Positions 23,813 to 36,313 of a DNA stretch of 64,000 bases are shown here, in pieces; within the stretch, counting starts at the first letter, position 1; every line of letters begins with the position of its first letter. The translations under genes were made by a program, and so were the position numbers. The notes beneath the pieces were generated by a model, which saw nothing but the letters and a program-made list of their open reading frames with translations, was not told the origin of the DNA and did no database searches. Source of the DNA: Antitrichia curtipendula (lineage: Eukaryota > Streptophyta > Bryopsida > Hypnales > Leucodontaceae); contig OX579634.1 of the NCBI GenBank assembly GCA_951230915.1, positions 52,837,570 through 52,901,569 on the forward strand. Reading direction: 5' to 3'.

Positions 23813-25166
23813 ATGACCATGAAGAACAAAGCTCATGCAAAAGCTCGGTACAACAAATCTTTGAAGAAAACGTTTGAAAAAATAGGTCCACATGAAGATA
23901 ATGAATGTGTTATAATTTCACAAACTCACAGTTTAGAAGATATTGCTTCAGATGGAATGGTGATGGATGAGATTCCTTGTGATTATCTAATGCTACACAA
24001 AAATAAAGTAGCCATCCAAGATAAGAACACAAAAGACATAGTGCTAGTGATTTCATTCACAAAATTCGAAGACATCAAATCTAACTTTTGAAGAATATTA
24101 ATTATGAAGATTTTGAAAACTTGATAGCATCTCCAACAAAATTGAGGAAGGGAGGCTTAGGGTACATAAAAAAAACCCAGGCTCAAGTGATATGAAAAAA
24201 TGTTTGCATTAGGGTAGAGAGGTGGCATAAATAGAGGATACACCATGGGTCACTATGCCATGGAAGTATTAAAAACTCTGAAACCACTATACATGAACGG
24301 GAAGAAGACCAAGTGGAGTTGGTCAAACGGATTGCAGAGTTTTAATATGAATGAAGGACTGGTTTATGAAACTAAGACCATGCATGTATAAGAAAATTAT
24401 AGATGAGGGATTACAAACTAGCATTCCATTATAGGGCCAAACAGAGTTTATGAATCTTCACACTACAAGAGAAAGGTGTGTTTTAAGTATAGTCCTAGAG
24501 ATAACATTTTAAATAATGACCTTTTTAGGAGATTTTCAGTAAGAATTTACAAGATATTTGTGTCTTTCTAGTAAAATTTTACTAGAAAGACACAAATATC
24601 TTGTAAATTCTTACTGAAAATCTCCTAAAAAGGTCATTACTTAAAATGTTATCTCTAGGACTATACTTAAAACACACCTTTCTCTTGTAGTGTCAAGAAC
24701 GCTCTGTAGGATTCACAAATTCTCTCATTTATACAATGTCTGAGTCGATGATTTCTAAAATACCATCTATTGGGATCAAGACCACAGTTCTTATGTGTTT
24801 GAGATTTGGGCACCTACAATAGAACAAAATGGGAGATTAGCACAAACAAGTGATGATTGGATTTTATTGTAATAGGGGGCATTTTGTTCTTCTGTATTAC
24901 AAAATTTGTGTCAACTTTGGACGTATGATGGCATTGTTGAAATAATTTGGCAAGGAAAAACTGACTTCCACGGCACTTCACAATCAAGAATGGTAGATGG
25001 ATTTACCCGTGTTGGCACATCTGCCCAAATACCAATTTTTTGGGAGGATAGAGTTCAAAGTTTGATAAAACAGCAGAGTGCTGAAAAAGATGTGAAACCC
25101 CTTGTACAGAACAAAAAGAAACTGTTGAGTAGAGATAAACATAAACTATATGATAATATTAGATAA
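23813..25166 (+). pseudogene. Decayed coding remnant of unknown family
   Basis: Three stretches with protein-like composition lie on the plus strand: 23813-24091 (HSLEDIASDGMVMDEIP), 24245-24457 (ending GPNRVYESS) and 24696-25166 (SSYVFEIWAPTIEQNGRL, then FVSTLDVWW-like sequence in another frame). The middle stretch stays in frame across a TAA, a TGA and a TAG before MITE copy 3. After removal of the MITE and one TCA the same frame continues. No family was recognised. It may be an old gene of element I or an unrelated insertion. Confidence 0.35.
24461..24692. mobile_element. CACTA-type MITE copy 3
   Basis: A 232-bp hairpin of the same family with a diverged interior, starting CACTACAAGAGAAAGG and ending CTCTTGTAGTG. 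The 3-bp duplication TCA flanks it (24458-24460 and 24693-24695). Confidence 0.9.
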
Positions 25167-26270
25167 AGAAATAGTAGTTTCTAATAAAATAATTTAGGAA
25201 TTTACCAACTTTTAAAATATTATAGTGTACCAATTTCTTATCCAATGGTTTTTGTTTCCAGTGTGTAAACTTTTCTAATTTGAAGGGTAATTTATTTCTT
25301 TAGCTTCTCAACAAGCTAGTATTTTTAGTTTCTATGTTGGATATTTATTTCCATCTCACCTTATTTCCATCTTATCTCATTTTATATTCCATGCCCCACA
25401 TTATTTATATTTTTTTACCCAAAAAAACCTTTGTCTGTGAAGACTTCCAATTTTTTCCACAAATGGGGTAGTATTTTAATTTTTTTTGTTGGATACTTGT
25501 TTTCATCTCCCTTATTTTTTTTCCCATACCATTCTATATCCATTAACATACATTCTTCATATGTTTGAACCCCATGAAACCTTATCTCCTCGCTGCCCAA
25601 GGGGACCAGAAGTATCCTCACATAGTTTTAAGCCCCCTCTAAAGCTTGAAACTTTTGCAACCATTGTCTAAATTGAACAAAATTTGTTGAATTTTTTTGT
25701 AACTCTATTTTAGTTTGTGTGGTAAAATGTTAGATCAATCAAATACATACTACTTGTTAATAGACTTGTTTAGAATTCCTATGTCTTCAAGGAATGTCTA
25801 GAACATTTTGAAAATAACAAACAATCATGAATTGTGGAAGATTTTGTTCACTTGAATTATTTATTTACCTTTGTAGTTATTATGTATTTGTTTGATTTAT
25901 GTGTGATAAAAATGGATTGGGACGCTTAGTTTGTGTTTATGAAAAAATTTAACTTCATGTGGTAGGGATGATGGCAAGATTGCAGTACATTGAAGTTGCC
26001 CATCTCTTCTCCAATCATTCTATTCAAGTTGATGTATTTTTTTGTTTTTTTGTTTTTGGTACGGTGAGATCTGGAGGACTGTGCATCCCCCGGTTGCGTG
26101 CTTGGTACCATTGGAAAGCCCTCAGCGAGGAGGGGTGCATGGGCTTTGTTTCATGGCGTTCGGACCTATGGTGGAACAGTTGTGCATTTTTTTAGTTATT
26201 TTTGGTTTAAAAAAAATAAATAATTACTTTTACTTACAATTTGCCTATGGCAATGATACAGGGCACACTA
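25167..26270. other. AT-rich non-coding spacer
   Basis: No gene seen. The frames around 25486-25671 and 25959-26308 lack family motifs. Confidence 0.4.
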
Positions 26271-26487
26271 CACTAATGATGGTATTTAGTATTACCTACA
26301 CTAATTGATGTAAATATGCTACAACATTTTACTCTGGAGGAATATTTTTACCAACTATGTTTACAGAGATCCTCATTTTTAATGAATATTGATATTATTC
26401 TCATGGATAAAAATACCCATCAAGAGTAAAAAACTATATCTTTTTTATTTCAATTAGTGTAGGTAATACTAAATACCATCTTTAGTG
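26271..26487. mobile_element. MITE with ~40-bp terminal inverted repeats
   Basis: The left end CACTAATGATGGTATTTAG and about 40 bases inward match the reverse complement of the right end, apart from a T/A change. A TA dinucleotide flanks both sides (26269-26270 and 26488-26489). The ends look CACTA-like but the TA flank would suit Tc1/mariner, so the superfamily is open. Confidence 0.75.
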
Positions 26488-27404
26488 TAATCCACTTGAA
26501 GCTAAGCTTGGTTCCTAGTGTACTAAGTTCTTCCTCACTGAAAGTTCCCAATGATTAGAACATACTAGGAGCATAATGGGAACATATCGGGAACACTTCT
26601 AACCCTTTTTTCATGTCATGCCCAAAACCATATTCCACTCTTTCTTCACATAGTGCTTCTAAATTTCATAGGAACTAGGTTTTTTATTATTTTTCAATTT
26701 TTTTTTTCATTGTGAAGACATACTTTGAATCCATCGTTTGGATTTTTGAGTTTCAAAATAATGTGGTGAAATTATTTCTCAAGAAGTTGTGTGAGCCATT
26801 GTAAAGTTTTGGACATTGTTGCATAATTGCAACATTTTTTTGAATGTGATCCATGTCTTATTTGTCCTTGAAATTTTTTTGGAGACATTCCTAACATGAT
26901 TTACAATTTGAGATTTAAAAAAATTCAGCACCATAGTACAAAATTTACAACAATCAATGGTCAAAGGCAGGTGAAGCTTTTGGCACAGTGAGAAACAAAG
27001 GGGGTTCAACTCAAATGCTCATATTTTTCAAACCGTATGGTCAAATGTTATGAAATTTTTACTAGTTGTTTTTCTTCAAGTATAGTACAAAATCCAACAG
27101 TTATATTAGGAAAAAACTTCGTTGAAATTTTCTATAAACGCAGCAGTAGTGGCAGTTTTGAGTGGATTTTCACAGAAAATGGCCTTGGTCCTTTAGGGGT
27201 TAAAATTGCTGTTTGATTGCATCCACGTGGTCATATTTAATTTATATAAATTAAAATTAAAAGACAAATAGTAGAATTTGCAATCTAGGATTCCGAAGTA
27301 AGTATTTTTCCTGAACATTCAGTTGTAAAAACTGGGAGGGTTTCATTCCACCTAAACCGCTTGGGTTTAGGGTTTTTGTGTCACGATGTTGCCATGTCGG
27401 TTAA
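26488..27404. other. AT-rich non-coding spacer
   Basis: No coding or repeat structure recognised. Confidence 0.4.
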
Positions 27405-27597
27405 TTAGAAAAAAGCATTTATTATGAAGTAACCAAACAAGTCGTGTACCTTCATAAAGTAATCGCGGATGGAATTAAAATTCCCAATGTCAGTAGAACG
27501 GATCTCCAACCTAGCCAGAGTTTGTGTGAGTGCATCAAAATTCAAAGTCTTCTCATATTCTGTCAGACATGTGTCATTTAGAAAATGCAAATACTTA
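27405..27597 (-). other. Possible small exon remnant
   Basis: A minus-strand frame (FLNDTCLTEYEKTLNFDAL) has less AT-biased codons than its surroundings and lies next to a GTAAGATA-like donor at about 27612-27620. No family was recognised and it may be chance. Confidence 0.2.
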
Positions 27598-27599
27598 AC

Positions 27600-29030
27600 A
27601 TGCGCAGAGTATCTTACCTACACAGTGTATTAAATATTATTCTCCCCCTAATTTCTTGCCATTTGAACGAAATAGTATATCAGAACTTATATTATACCAT
27701 TTGCAACGTTGTGAAGGTTCCTAAAAATTTTGGCTGATACAGGAAACTGAAGTCAATCCACCTGCATAGTTGCCAAATACTCATACTTAGACCCTTTCAT
27801 TATATTTGATCTAGAATCAACGTAGCTAGCTTTATTGAGTTTGTTGAAAGAAACGGAACATTATCATTCTATTAACGGAAAAATATGAAAGTTATTGAAT
27901 TTCGAAGTTTCTGTATCAATAAAAAATTTAGGAAATTAATTTTACTTCTTTTTGGCTATGACAACGATACATGGGCACACTAGTTTCTTCTATATTGGGA
28001 GAAAGTCCGTGTTACCTTATATTTCTTTAATTGAAGTAGTTTTGGGGATGTGGCATAAATTTGCTGTGAATGTCTCAACAGAGCACCTCCACGGGGGAAA
28101 TTCTAAGATTATTGTTTGTACTATCTGTATGAAATACTCCATAGTTATGTAACAAACTTTTAATGCTCATGAAGCTACAAATTGAAGATTCCGATGAAGA
28201 TGAAATAGGATTCCACTACACCATCAAGGGAGTGGAATAGGGAATTTAGGAAGTCATATTTTGAAAGCATGAGCCCCACTAATGCGGCATCGACTGCTGA
28301 ATAATGCCTTTACTTGCTGACAATCTTCCGTTAGTCAAAGTGTAGAAAGAAGATCCGCCGCCAAGGTATCATGTGCACAATTCTGGCGGGATTTCAAATT
28401 ATTCAAAAAAATTCCCCTTCGCCGCGGAGGCCAACTCTCTCATGGTCAGTCATTCTCTTTCTTTTTTGAATTCCAATGAATCCTCCTTCGCATCTCTAAT
28501 CTCCAAGTCCTGGCGATTTGATGTAAGGAAACGACATATTGCTATGCTGAGGGTGTTCATGCAGAGGACTTCACTGACGACGACGCTTTGTGCAGAAGGT
28601 GAGACATTATCACTTCATTATACAAAAGTTTTCACGTTCTAGTGCGTCAATTTAGATTTAAATGATTGACCCCGATAGAATGCTCCACTATTGCGTTCAA
28701 TATGATCAGTTGTGCTCACATACTTTGAGACCATTGTAGTGAAAATGATTCATTTAGTCGGACCGAAGAGGGGAGCATAGAGAGGATGCCGAAAATGATA
28801 GCATTAAGTAGCAAAGGATGTTTACAACAATCTCGGTCTGCTTCAGGGTATGTGCTAGTCTACGGAAGCCACACGTGCATACAAAATACATGTACACATG
28901 TATTTCTGTACCAGTATGCACATACATGAACGATACGAGTATGTATATTTCATTCTAGGTGTACTGAAGTACAAAATGCAACAGTTTCAAGAAGAGTCCG
29001 CAAAAAGTCAAATCATTCATTGTAATAAAT
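27600..29030. other. Spacer and probable 5' leader region of the element I transposase
   Basis: A more GC-balanced stretch at 28340-28610 ends in GCAGAAG followed by GTGAGAC, a possible untranslated first exon with a donor. No conserved coding sequence was seen. Confidence 0.3.
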
Positions 29031-29445
29031 CATCATCTGGATTGATCCAGATGAAATGGAGGACCTGGACAGATGTCCAGCTTTGTATTAACCTAAACCC
29101 ATGAAGAAGGAGATCATTTTTGGATAAATTGTCGACTTCATGAGTACGCCTACTTGGTACTATTCAATAACTGATTAACGGCGGTTCACCTTATCTGGAT
29201 CACTCCAGTTGTTGAATGCTATCTGGATCACTCCAGTTGTTAAATGCTATCTAGATCACTCTAGTTGATGAATGATTTCTGGATCACTTCAACTGCTTGG
29301 GAATGGTTGATACTAGTCATTGAATCTCTGTACTCTGCAATCTAGGTAGAGATGTGACTATTTCACATCTCTAGCGATCGAGATGAGGTTGGTTCAGCTG
29401 GAGTGATCCAGATACGGCTTCTTATCTGGAGTGCTTTAGATGTAG
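29031..29445. promoter_or_regulatory. Palindrome cluster 5' of the element I transposase
   Basis: Copies lie at 29031-29054 (ATCTGGATTGATCCAGAT), then four copies in a 30-bp tandem at 29191-29297 (TATCTGGATCACTCCAGTTG and variants), then 29395-29415 and 29422-29445. It is the same motif as in the minus-strand module, placed in the 5' flank of the plus-strand gene. Confidence 0.75.
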
Positions 29446-29665
29446 AATAGCTAGGGGTTCTATTTTAAGGTGCATATCTAAGTTGATCATGGTATGTAGC
29501 TTTCTGTGTCTTTTTGACCCCGTAAATAAAGGATTTCAGAATTTCATGTCATATATTACCATTGAGTGCTTATCCCTCTGAATATTTCTCACAGTTCTAT
29601 TTACTTCCTTGATTCTCAGGCTTCTTTTACGTTCGAACTTATCCTTTGACTCCTTGACCAATTGC

Positions 29666-32600
29666 ATGGAAGTGGAAATGAATTTCATCGGTGAGTGCAA
29701 CGATGTACTTCGGTATACAATTGGGCTTTCCACGGACGAAGGCTCCGAAGAGTCGACAGGTCAAGGTCGGTCATTTAACGACGATGATGATGTTATGCTT
29801 TTTGTTGCTGGATTCAGTGAGGTTGGACGAGGATTGGTTGTGGATGCTAGTCCATAGGGCCAGTGGCTTGGGGTGGATATTCCTTTGGAGCGAGGTGTTT
29901 TTATTTTGGTTCGGCCACACTTCTTACTCCGTGGAGTGGAGGTTATCCCTATAACACAGATTCAAAGGGGGCTTACATCGATGTCGGACGCTCTGAACCG
30001 AACAGTGTTGTGGAGAACAGAAGAGGTTCAAAGAGCACCTCCACATCCGCCCATGGATTCTTCTTCATATGTTCCACAAGATGACTAGGTGGGTCTCGAG
30101 GTTCATCTTCAGAACTCCGAGGGCGTTGTTGAGGCGGCGGGGCAAATAATTTGTTGGAATCCAGACGACCATTTTCAGGATGGAGTACTTGGTGTAGAGA
30201 ATTTGGGTGTTACTGTGTTGGATGTTTTTTTAGGAAACACGGAAGCTATAATGACTCATGCCCAGTGGCCATTATTAGCCTATTGGTTTCTTTGTGGCCG
30301 CTCTTTGAAGGAGACAGTTGACTATTTTGCTTCTATTTCCGTTGCTGAAGACCACTTAGCTTATCTTGGTGGAAGAGAGAAAGCGCCTTACCGATTCATA
30401 AACCGGAAGCCTAGTGTTTGCATAAAGGATTTGTTGGCTGTCCGTAAGACTAGGGACTCTGAAATTTGGAAGGTTACTTCCTCTCCATGTTGCAGCAAGC
30501 GGTGCTGCCAATTCTTTCCACAAAAGCAGACATTGATTGTGAGGCAGAGGTTCTATTTGAAGTCTTTTGAGGATCGTTGCGAATATGGGATTGCTGCTGG
30601 CGGCCAAATTCATAATTTTGAAGGAGATAGGAACCGGAAAGTAATCAGTCTTGAAGGTGCAGAAATATGCATTACGGCTTGGTACCAAATTCACGGAATT
30701 TCGAAGTCCACATACCATAGTTATATGTTAATGTATAAAGACGACGTTGTTTCGGGAATTCACGGAAACAAAGGGGTCAAGAGGCCTAGGATTGGAACCG
30801 TTCAAATCACTGGTACTATGAAAGCAATCATCAATGAGAACGCCGACCAAATGCCCCACCAGATGCACGGTATTCGATACGGGAGAATGGACACTCTCAA
30901 ATTTTTGCCTGCAGGAAATAACTGAAAATGTGTCCGCGTTGAAGCCAACAAGGTACTCTCTCCTATCTTGTTTAGAACTCAGCTGGAGCCCTCCAGATGC
31001 TACATTCTTTGCTTCTGTGTTTTACTTCAAATCTTGTTTCTTGGCTTGTTCAATTTTGTTTTGTATGATCTTCTGTCTTTGTTGTAGCTTATGTATTCTT
31101 TTGTTGGCTTTGATGCCTTTGCAGTTAAATGCTGACTACGAGCTTCCACTTGTGAGCCAATCTACGATCAGTAGAATCAAGAAGGAGCATTATTTTCAAC
31201 AATGTTTCTATAAAGCCCGTTGGGAGCTCTTTTGCGAAGTGTAGTTTATGCGACCAGCTGCAACAATTTCTTTTGAAGTCCCCCAAAGGAAGTCCTGAGT
31301 TCGTGGAGTTCTCGAAGCAACGGATTGAACATCTCAATCACCAAGCCTCTTGTCGACGCCTATACGCTTCATGGCAGGAGGAGTCCAAAAGGAATCCGCA
31401 TAACATTTTATATGTAATTCATGATAAGATGGATACCTCAAAGACAGCTTTACCACGGATGCGTGTGACAACCAAGGCCACTCAAGGTTTGGGGCAGATA
31501 TCGATGAGCGTAACAGGTATAGTAGCTCATGGTCACAGCAATGGTGCGTATGCGCACTATGTACCATCGTGCTGGCCGGGTGACTCAAACTTCACAATTT
31601 TGTCATTGGCTAGATTGTTTCGCCGCTTGGAGGGTCCTCCGATTTGAGAGATAGGTGACTTATTTCCGTATCCGCCAGCGAACCCTATGTTTGAAGCACT
31701 ACTTAGAGGAAAATCACGTTGTATGGATTGTTTGATCTTAGTGGAACCATCATCTCGGCGTGGATCCTCCCCTCTTCCTGAAAAGTTGTATCTTCAGCTC
31801 GACAACTCGGCAAAGGATAACAAGAACCAGTACCTCATGGCATTCTTGTCCTTGTTGACTGCGCGTGGAGTCTTCAAGGAAATTCAAGTTGGTTTTCTAC
31901 TTGTCGGACATACACATGAAGACATTGATGCTTATTTCAGCCATCTCTCTAGTAAGGCCTTGGAAGACCAAGAATATTTTTGTCGTTGCCGACTTGATGA
32001 AGGCCTTCATGCAGTCGCAGGAGCTAGCATTCATGCCTGAGTTCATTCAAGAAGTGGCTGATTTCAAGTCGATTATAAAGGGATACCAAAGTAGTGGGAC
32101 TGCTAGATTAATTGGATTGGGGGAGATGCATCTTTTTAAGTTCTATGTGGATAATGATGGGGTCCCTGTCATGAAGTACAAAAAGTCAGCAGTTGATTCA
32201 CAATGGTTACCATCTGATAAAGCTTCTCTACGCCTCTAGAAGAAAGATTCACATGGTCAGCCGAAGCTCCCTCCAGGCTGTCCAAAGCCTATTCCATTCA
32301 AGCCTATGTGGGGGAGCAAAGTTCCCAAAGACACGGGAAATCGAGAGAAGGCTATTGAGATGGCCAGGAAAGCTACTCTTAACAAGGGTTTTATGATGGT
32401 AGAATTAGAAAAATACATTCAGTACTGGAAAAACGGGATGTCTAATTGTGAAGGATTTGCAACTGCCTTTGGTCCATATGTGGAATATTGGAATAGTATA
32501 CTGCGAGAGCTGAAAAAACCACTGATTGACTGCCCTTCAGAGTTGGTTGAAGGCTTCTGGCCACAATACGATTGGAGGAAGACACACGATGAAAATCCTG

Positions 32601-33067
32601 GCTGAACTTTCATGGTCAATCCTGTGGATGTTGTTCCTAAGGAAGAAGATCCGGAACCATACTGCGGCCCCGCCAATGAAGCTCCACGAGAAAGCTTCAA
32701 TCCTTGGCTTGACATACGTCCAGGTTCTTGGGTACTTTTGAGACTTGAAGACCCGGTTGTGTGTGTTGTTTGGCAAGGAAGAGCATTGTCCACTATATGT
32801 AGACTGGAAGGAGATCCGAATTACGGGAAGTTCTTGCTTCAGTATTGGCGGACGGATAACTCCGAAAGTACCTTGGAATTAAGGTACCGCAATTGTTGGT
32901 ATGGTAAATGGGTTGTTGAGAATAGTTCTCCTACTTGGTTGGATGCAGCTTGCGTAGTGTATTTGAATTGGTCCAAGATTGTAGATCCTAAATCATGGAT
33001 GATTCCTAAGAAAAGTAGGGAGGTTGCCTTAGTAAATTTGAATAGGGCTAATCAGGTGGATCCTTGA
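29666..33067 (+). pseudogene. DUF7869-type transposase of element I
   Basis: Two exons, 29666-30952 and 31125-33067. The N-terminal part has CCSKRCCQFF, ICITAWYQIHGISKST and HGNKGVKRPRIGT. After the intron come SFAKCSLCD, the acidic motif IHDKMDTSKTALPRMR, LQLDNSAKDNKNQYLM and FLLVGHTHEDIDAYFSHLS, then ADLMKAFMQSQ and a BAH-like tail. These are the DUF7869 hallmarks, read here as a DDE-like transposase that mobilises element I. It is broken by in-frame stops at 29855, 30086, 30923 (TGA in LPAGNN*K), 31645, 32237 and 32603, and by frameshifts near 31217 and 31960. Frame continuity across every stop favours nonsense decay of one gene over several small genes. Start chosen at the first ATG after a TTCTCAG acceptor. 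Confidence 0.8.
30953..31124 (+). other. Transposase intron with a palindrome
   Basis: GTACTC donor and TTTGCAG acceptor, 172 bp. It contains CAGCTGGAGCCCTCCAGATG at about 30979-30999, a variant of the element I palindrome. Confidence 0.7.
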
Positions 33068-33510
33068 CTCCGTCTGCTTTTGGTTTACGAAGTTTGTCTG
33101 GAGCCCTCTAGCTGCATTCTTGTTCTTCGTAGTCTTCCAAATTCATCTGGATGTCCCCAGATGCATTCACTGTCTTCACAAGCAAGGACAAGTGAGGTTT
33201 TTAGTATACATTGTATTTATTTCATTAGTTTGAGAAAATATAAACTTTTGTCGATTGATTAGCAAGGCTTTGTTGGATGGTGGAGCCTTGACTCCGTTAT
33301 ATTTTTGGTTTATGAAGTTTGTTTGGAGCCCTCTAGTTGCATTTTTCTTGTTTGTACTTTGGCAACTTCATCTGGATGTCCCTAGATGCATTCACCCTCT
33401 TCGCATGCAAGAAGAAGCGAGGTTTTCAGTGTACATTGTTTCAATAATTCATTAAAATGTAAAAAATAATGTAAAGTTCTATCAATTGATTGGGCTCCGT
33501 TGGATGATGT
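33062..33510. repeat. 224-bp tandem duplication at the 3' end of the transposase
   Basis: CCTTGACTCCGT at 33062 recurs at 33286 (224-bp step), with a third partial copy from about 33490. Each unit carries GTCTGGAGCCCTCTAGCTGC-like and CATCTGGATGTCCCCAGATG-like palindromes. Motif copies near 33606 and 33700 follow. Confidence 0.8.
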
Positions 33511-33788
33511 TTAAATGTGACATTTCTAATGACAAAGGCTATTGTGCAATTATTCATGAAGTCTGTGCTTTGAGGGGAGCTAGATTGTCTTCTAGTGCGC
33601 GTCATCTGGAACCCTCTTGGATGTATAGTGATCCCGAATTAGTATATTTATGGATGCACAATATGTAGTGTTTCAAACACCATAGCACTTGGTTTGTGGA
33701 AATCTCCAGATACATAGGAAACGGGAAGGCTCTAGATGCACAAAGAAACAGCTGGGGATTTTCACAATTTTTTTATTTCTGGACTGCT

Positions 33789-33819
33789 CCAAAGTCCAAA
33801 TATAGTTAAATGTGGCATA
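33789..33819 (-). repeat. Right terminal inverted repeat core of element I
   Basis: Reverse complement of 10117-10147 with one mismatch. This links the transposase half with the minus-strand module as one element. Confidence 0.75.
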
Positions 33820-35685
33820 TCTTGTTTATCAACAATGATGTGAAAAATAAAGTGTCAAAAAAATGTTGAAAACAACACCTTCTTTGAGTAGTGATTGGTC
33901 ATATAAGAGACTATTACTCCTTGTCTTTGTCTTTGGTTCTTTGAATGATTATATGCTATTTAGAATATGGCCATCCTAGCTAATTCTGTTTCCCTTGTGT
34001 GAGGGGATAAGAGCAATTTCTTGAATAACAAGATAATTGCTGAATTTTTTTTCAAATATATAGATTTGCATTCAGTATTACAATATTTCATAAATTGCCA
34101 CCTAAAAGTTTTCTTTGCGTAGGACTTTGGAGCACCTTTGTTGTCCAAGAACTTATCATTTATAAGGCCTCAGTAAAAAATTAAACCCTAGAAGAACTAG
34201 GCATTCAAATATTGAACAATGAATGAAAGCAAACAAGTTCCAAGCATACAAAGTCTTGTTTTTTTCATCCATCTAAATGTTTGTAAGTTCTTGCGATAAT
34301 TCTCTAACATTTGTCTAATATAGACTTTTTAAATTTATCTTTGCATGTATTTTATAATTCAGGGGGCACAAGTATGTTTAATTTCAAGAAATAACTTTTT
34401 CAATTTTTTAAATGGCCCTTCAAAACCAACTTATTATATAAGTAAAAATACAAATTTTAAAACATCAATATAACTATAATTTAATGCTTTGGAGTGATGG
34501 AGAATTTATTTTTGAAAATTATAAATATTAAATCAATAATCAATCTAAAGAAGAATTTACAATTTCTTGTTTGATAAATGTAACAATTGATTAGCCCTTA
34601 AAGGAGATTTTGTATTCCTATCTAGTCAAATTTCATTAGTTTTTTTATATTAAAATACACCTTTAAAAAAAATTGATATTTTTTCTTGTATTATACTATA
34701 TTTTTTCCTGTATTATATATATATATATTTAAAAATTATAGTAATTATAAAATATAATTTATTATTATTATTATTTTTTATTTAGAAAATTGAAGATGAT
34801 AGTGATAAACATTGTGGTATAGTTGGTGTACTCCTTGAGCTTATACTAAGAGAAATTCAATTGAATAGTTCAAAAGTGGTGTATTTTGAACTTACAAGAT
34901 GCTACCTTCAAAGCGTCATAAAATTGTAATTAACAATTTTGGAAAAAAATTAAGTCTCATAGAGTGCCTTTGGAAGGGGCTCTTGAAGATTTGGGCAATT
35001 ACCTATGATCTCAATTTTTTGGCAAGATTTTTTGAATTTTTTTTCAAAATAAAAAAATCGATTATTTTTTTGGAAATATAATTTTTTTTCAATCAATGCA
35101 TGATAGCAATAGTTATGCTACAATAATCCTAAAATAAGCAAAGTTGGACAACTAAAAAAATAGAAATAAATAGAAATAATTAAAAAACTTATTTCTTATT
35201 TTTTTTATAGTTTTGTCTATGTAAAAAGATTGATTTATTTCATTTGTATGAGTAATGTTAAAGTTATAAAGCTTCTTTTTTTGAAGGCAATCTTAGCAAA
35301 AATTTTGGGAAAAGTAAATTAGATTTGCTTATAAACTCAATTTTGATCATTTAAGAGAATGAAGTTGCACATGCTTTAGTTTGCTTTCTGGAATAATCTC
35401 ATTGTTGGAATTAATGTGTTTCAATTTCATCTTAGAGCTATCAATAATTTAGTTTCTTTTTCTATCTTGAACCTACTTTAGCTTAACAATGTTTTAAAGA
35501 ACAAAAATTATAGTTTAAAAAATAAAATCCAAATTCTCAACTCAAATTTTAACCTACTTTTTTTTAATTCAATATTTGTAGTATGAAGATTTTAAGTGAA
35601 GATGATTCAGAGCCTTCTAATCTAATAATGCCGAGACCAAAAAATTATTTTTCTACACTTTAAACGCTTATATCTTGTGATCAAT
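33820..35685. other. AT-rich DNA between elements I and II
   Basis: Contains TA and TTA microsatellite runs near 34710-34780. No gene or repeat family recognised. Confidence 0.5.
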
Positions 35686-36313
35686 ACATGCCCTATTTAA
35701 CTACTTTTGGACTTTGGGCCCAATTTCGGACTTTTTGGAAGATATCCCATGATGATTACAACCTACATTATGGAAAAAATCACCGTCATGATGTTGAAAG
35801 TAGTTAGGATAATAGGTAATAGAGCACATATGTATATTAAAAGCCATATAACAGAACGCGCTTTAGCATTGTAAGCGTTTATATTGCGTTTTTTGTTGTT
35901 TTACTCATTGAAACAAATCCATCATCTAGGGATTTCATGATGTAGAGATTGAAATACTTGTCCACAAATTTACTTCTGGAAATTGCAGACCATGTGTAAA
36001 TATTGTGAATTCAAATGCTAACATGTCTACATGTTTATTTTGTTAGAAGCATTGAGATCCACAACAAAATGGAGGTATGAAATCCATCACTGAAATTGGG
36101 AATTGGAGATCAAGAGATCTCCAGATAAAATTCCCATAGCATTATATAGGCATATAGGATGACATGTTCAATGCATGCAAATAGAGAGATTTCTGCAAAA
36201 TAGAGACAATTGTATAGTAAAGTAAGGTGAAATCACCACAATTCATTCATAAAGATATACCAAAGCATACTTAGGCGTGCGCCTCTGAAATGAATATGAA
36301 AATAGCTTGCATT

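Larger units (their letters stand above)
10117..33819. mobile_element. Element I: ~23.7-kb DNA transposon with a DUF7869 transposase and a divergent accessory gene module
   Basis: A 31-bp core at 10117-10147 recurs in inverse orientation at 33789-33819 with a single mismatch (shared part ACTATATTTGGACTTTGG). Between them lie a minus-strand module (11.2-18.5 kb) and a plus-strand transposase (29.7-33.07 kb), transcribed away from each other. The same imperfect palindrome (type CATCTGGATCACTCCAGATG) is scattered through both halves, which ties them into one element. The true ends lie slightly outside the cores and no target duplication was fixed. The 20-28.9 kb middle is non-coding with nested MITEs and may include unrelated insertions. 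A homologous left end is at 35686-35717 (element II). Confidence 0.7.

Noticed and set aside
29666..33067. U-to-C RNA editing restoring the stops
   Set aside because: Known in organelles of hornworts, ferns and lycophytes, but not for nuclear transcripts. TGG-to-TAG changes could not be repaired that way.
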